From an uncultured Eubacteriales bacterium (GTDB taxonomy: Bacteria > Bacillota > Clostridia > Oscillospirales > CAG-272): a stretch of 64,000 bases of DNA. The notes beneath the pieces were generated by a model. The model searched no databases. It worked only from the letters and a program-made list of their open reading frames with translations, and was not told where the DNA came from. A program made the position numbers and the translations under genes. The stretch covers positions 60,967 through 124,966 of the forward strand of contig CAKROZ010000004.1 of assembly GCA_934373635.1 (NCBI GenBank), read 5' to 3'. Of the stretch, positions 61,783-64,000 are shown in pieces (position 1 is the first letter of the stretch; each line of letters begins with the position of its first letter).

Positions 61783-62714
61783 AGAACCGTGTTTTCCACC
61801 CATTCGACGATGTCGCGGAACACCTCGTCGCGGTTCGTCTCGTTGTGGAGCTCGTGCCGCGCCCCCTCGTAGAGCTTCAGCGTTACGTTGTTACAGCCCG
61901 CAAGAAGCAGGTGCTTATACACGTAAGCGGGACCTCTGCCGTAGGCGCCGACGGGATCCATCGTCCCGCTGACGATGAGGGTCGGAAGATGCTTCGGATA
62001 TTCCGAGAACCATTTCTTCGCGTTGGAAAGTCCGACAAGGCGGAACAGGTCGCGATAGCCCGCCACCGTAAAGCGGAAATGCGAGAGCTTTTCGTCGCGG
62101 TATTCTTCGATCACCGCCGCGTCGCGCGTGAGCCACGCATCCGCTCCCTCGGATTTGTCGAATTTGTTGTTGTAAGAGCCGAAAGCAAGACTCGTGATCA
62201 GGGGACTGCGGTAGCGCGCCCCCTTGAAGAATTCCACGGTCGCCCCGATCGCCTTCGCGAGAGGGAGCGCCGCGTTCGGCCCGCCCGTGCCGTGGATAAT
62301 CAGGGCGGAGATGTCGTGAGGGTAACGCTCGGTATAAACGCGGGCGATAAAGGAGCCCATGCTGTGCCCGAGCAGGATCAGGGGCAGATTCGGGTAAGCG
62401 GCACGCAGATATTTGTTCATCGCGTGCAGATCCCGCATGATATAGTCAATGCCGCCGTCCTCGGCGAAGATGCCGAGATCCTCGTCACCTCCCGCGCTCT
62501 TCCCGTGCCCGAGGTGGCAGTTGCCCGCGAAGACAAAGCCCGCGGTGCAAAGCGCGTCGGCGAGGTAGCGGTATCTGCCTACAAAGTCCACCATCCCGTG
62601 AGACAGCTGGACGACGGCGCGCGGCGCCCCCGCCTTCGGGGTATAGATCTCGGCGTAAATGGTGTGTTTTCCGTCGCTTGAGGGATAGCTGAGTTCCGAA
62701 AAATCGTAATTCAC
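61779..62714 (-). CDS. Alpha/beta hydrolase, lysophospholipase/monoacylglycerol lipase-like
   Basis: A 311-residue serine hydrolase of the Hydrolase_4 type. The oxyanion region is VQLSHGMVDFVGRY, the nucleophile elbow GHSMGSFIARVY near residue 115, the acid in SGTMDPVGAYG near 255 and the His in GARHELHNE near 285. Substrates are probably monoacylglycerols or lysophospholipids. The start is GTG at 62714 with AAGGAAGG eight bases upstream; the longer frame enters the repeated sequence to the right and lacks a ribosome site. Coupled to miaA by an ATGA overlap. Confidence 0.88.
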   Translation of the reverse strand: MNYDFSELSYPSSDGKHTIYAEIYTPKAGAPRAVVQLSHGMVDFVGRYRYLADALCTAGFVFAGNCHLGHGKSAGGDEDLGIFAEDGGIDYIMRDLHAMNKYLRAAYPNLPLILLGHSMGSFIARVYTERYPHDISALIIHGTGGPNAALPLAKAIGATVEFFKGARYRSPLITSLAFGSYNNKFDKSEGADAWLTRDAAVIEEYRDEKLSHFRFTVAGYRDLFRLVGLSNAKKWFSEYPKHLPTLIVSGTMDPVGAYGRGPAYVYKHLLLAGCNNVTLKLYEGARHELHNETNRDEVFRDIVEWVENTVL

Positions 62715-62783
62715 GGTGTATACCTTCCTTTTCACCTTGATAGAAGAAAGACGAAGCGCGCCCGCGGCGCGTCGGCAGAGCTC

Positions 62784-63032
62784 AAAACCGAGCGATCTCC
62801 TCCCGCGTCGGAGAAGAAGCGGCACCTCCCTTACGGGAAACGGTGATTGCTCTTGTGAAGCATCGGTGAGTCTTCAAAACCGAGTGATCTCCTCCCGCGT
62901 CGGAGAAGAAGCGCTTTCCTTTCGGAAAACGGTGATCGCTCTTGTGAAGCATCAGTGAGTCTTCAAAAACTGCGCGATCTCCTCCCGCGTCGGAGAAGAA
63001 GCGGCACCTCCCTTACGGGAAACGGTAATCGC
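62784..63032 (-). repeat. Tandem triplication of the pfkB-family gene 3' end
   Basis: The last part of the ribokinase-like gene is present three times with a period of about 90-92 bases: marker GATCTCC at 62794, 62886 and 62976. The outer copies share 51 identical bases (62794-62844 and 62976-63026); the middle copy differs by several changes and is three bases shorter. Only the copy at 62952-63032 is part of the gene; the other two follow its stop codon. Confidence 0.9.
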
Positions 63033-63887
63033 ACCCGCGGCGGCACCGTAGCGGACGGCTTCTTTGATTTTGCCGCCGTTTTCAAGGTAGGCGAGAGTCA
63101 TTGCGGCCTGGAACGCGTCTCCCGCGCCCGTGGTGTCGACCACCTTGTCGGGACGGAACGCGGGCACGAGGTCGAAGTGACGACCGTCATATAAGAACGC
63201 ACCCCGTGCGCCGAGCTTAATGACGAGATGGCGGCACTTTACCTTGCGGTACAGATCGAGTGCCGCACGCAGGGAATTGTCGGTGCCCGTCGGCATGATG
63301 CCCGTGTAGGTGAAGGTCTCCGTTTCGTTCGGAGAGAAGATCTCGACGGGCGGCAGTTTTTCGAGCGCGTGCTCACGGCTCGCGGGAGATGCGTCGATGA
63401 AGATCGGGATGTTCTTCGCCGCCGCGACCTTCGCCGCCGCGATCACGGTCGGGAAGGGAACTTCAAAGCCGAGGCAGAGCGCGTCCGGCTCGATGTCCAT
63501 CGCCGCGATCACCTGCTCGGAGCTCAGATAGTCGTTGGCACCGGGATAGGTGACGGTTCTGACATCTCCGTTCCCCTCGCGCAGAATGACCGACAGACCC
63601 GTCGGCACGTCGTGGTCGACGAGCAGGGCGGAGGTGTCGATACCCGCCTCTTTATAGAAGGAATAGAGCTTTTGCCCGTGCAGGTCGGCACCGAGCTTTG
63701 CCGCAAGGTGCGCCTCGACACCGAGACGGGAAAAGGTGATCGCGGCGCCCGCACCCTTCCCCCCGGGAAGGTAGGCGACACCGCCGTCGTCAATCAGGGT
63801 CTCACCCGCGGCGGGAAGACGACCCATGTTCATGATAAGATCCATGTTCGCACTGCCGACGAGCAGAATTTTCTTCGGAATCGACAT
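62952..63887 (-). CDS. Ribokinase-like PfkB family sugar kinase
   Basis: A 311-residue carbohydrate kinase. The N-terminal VGSANMDLIMNMGRLPAAGET and the GGKGAGAAITFSRLG motif match ribokinases; the catalytic Asp and anion hole are in DTTGAGDAFQAAM near residue 245. NETE near 185 is also typical. It is most like RbsK, but without rbs transport genes nearby the substrate (ribose, deoxyribose or another) is open. AGGAC lies eight bases upstream of ATG 63887. Confidence 0.9.
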   Translation of the reverse strand: MSIPKKILLVGSANMDLIMNMGRLPAAGETLIDDGGVAYLPGGKGAGAAITFSRLGVEAHLAAKLGADLHGQKLYSFYKEAGIDTSALLVDHDVPTGLSVILREGNGDVRTVTYPGANDYLSSEQVIAAMDIEPDALCLGFEVPFPTVIAAAKVAAAKNIPIFIDASPASREHALEKLPPVEIFSPNETETFTYTGIMPTGTDNSLRAALDLYRKVKCRHLVIKLGARGAFLYDGRHFDLVPAFRPDKVVDTTGAGDAFQAAMTLAYLENGGKIKEAVRYGAAAGAITVSRKGGAASSPTREEIAQFLKTH

Positions 63888-63910
63888 TGATTTGTCCTAC
63901 GCTTTCTATG

Positions 63911-64000
63911 AAGTTGAAATTCTCAATACGTGAGAAAAAAGCAAAATGTTTGCTCGAATTTCAATTCATCAAGTTGAAATTCTCTAATACGTGAGAAAAA
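63911..64000. repeat. Direct repeat pair at window edge
   Basis: A 29-30 base AT-rich unit occurs at 63911-63939 and 63971-64000, differing by one inserted T, with 31 bases between. Each holds an inverted TTCTC...GAGAA. It lies 24 bases upstream of the kinase start on its 5' side, so could be a regulator-binding site; the array may continue beyond the window. Confidence 0.7.

Noticed and set aside
63911..64000. CRISPR array
   Set aside because: Only two units, differing by an inserted base, with no cas genes in view; called a direct repeat instead.

Overview
The window looks like part of the chromosome of a moderately high-GC, low-copy-intergenic Firmicute, most likely an uncultured gut member of class Clostridia. 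Pointers are sepF/yggT/lspA/rluD together, a mini-ribonuclease III gene next to hisS, dimeric glycyl-tRNA synthetase, type III glutamine synthetase, MtaB, an FMN riboswitch with RibU, a KapD-like exonuclease, and strong AGGAGG-type ribosome binding sites. At least six promoters are perfect TTGACA-N17-TATAAT. I cannot name a genus from the sequence.

Positions 1-11291 (all minus strand) are the head and short-tail morphogenesis module of a prophage: small and large terminase, portal, two or three small head proteins, capsid, head-tail connector, a DNA-stabilisation/tail-hub-like protein carrying leucine-rich repeats, a five-repeat tail protein, and the start of a tail fibre cut by the window edge. 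Several genes overlap by ATGA. No integrase is visible on this side. Positions 11659-16496 are an ABC-F protein and an amino-acid ABC importer with ArgR-like boxes. Positions 16643-19854 (minus) are yggS-sepF-yggT-lspA-rluD plus a DUF2442 gene. Positions 20064-27545 hold mrnC, hisS, a YgiQ-type radical SAM gene, a striking inverted cluster of DnaA-box-like 9-mers, pcrA and a HAD phosphatase.

Positions 27691-33401 form a surface-polysaccharide acylation operon: an MBOAT acyltransferase between two secreted SGNH-like proteins, both fused to BspA-type leucine-rich repeats but in opposite domain order. This is the best candidate here for an undescribed system. Then come tRNA-Met and tRNA-Glu, serC-serA, typA, and an FMN-riboswitch-controlled ribU.

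Positions 40131-45168 (minus) are rpmH-rnpA-yidD-yidC-khpB-mnmE plus an RNHCP zinc protein, uncoupled from dnaA. Positions 45367-53227 hold hpt, mtaB, glyS, a frameshifted heparinase II/III-type gene, a sugar isomerase-like gene and a Gfo/Idh oxidoreductase. Positions 53617-56887 hold divergent kapD-like and glnN genes with back-to-back consensus promoters. Positions 57061-63887 (minus) hold an ABC exporter, recX, recA, a 55-residue orphan, miaA, a lysophospholipase-like hydrolase and a ribokinase-family gene whose 3' end is tandemly triplicated. The window ends in an AT-rich direct repeat.
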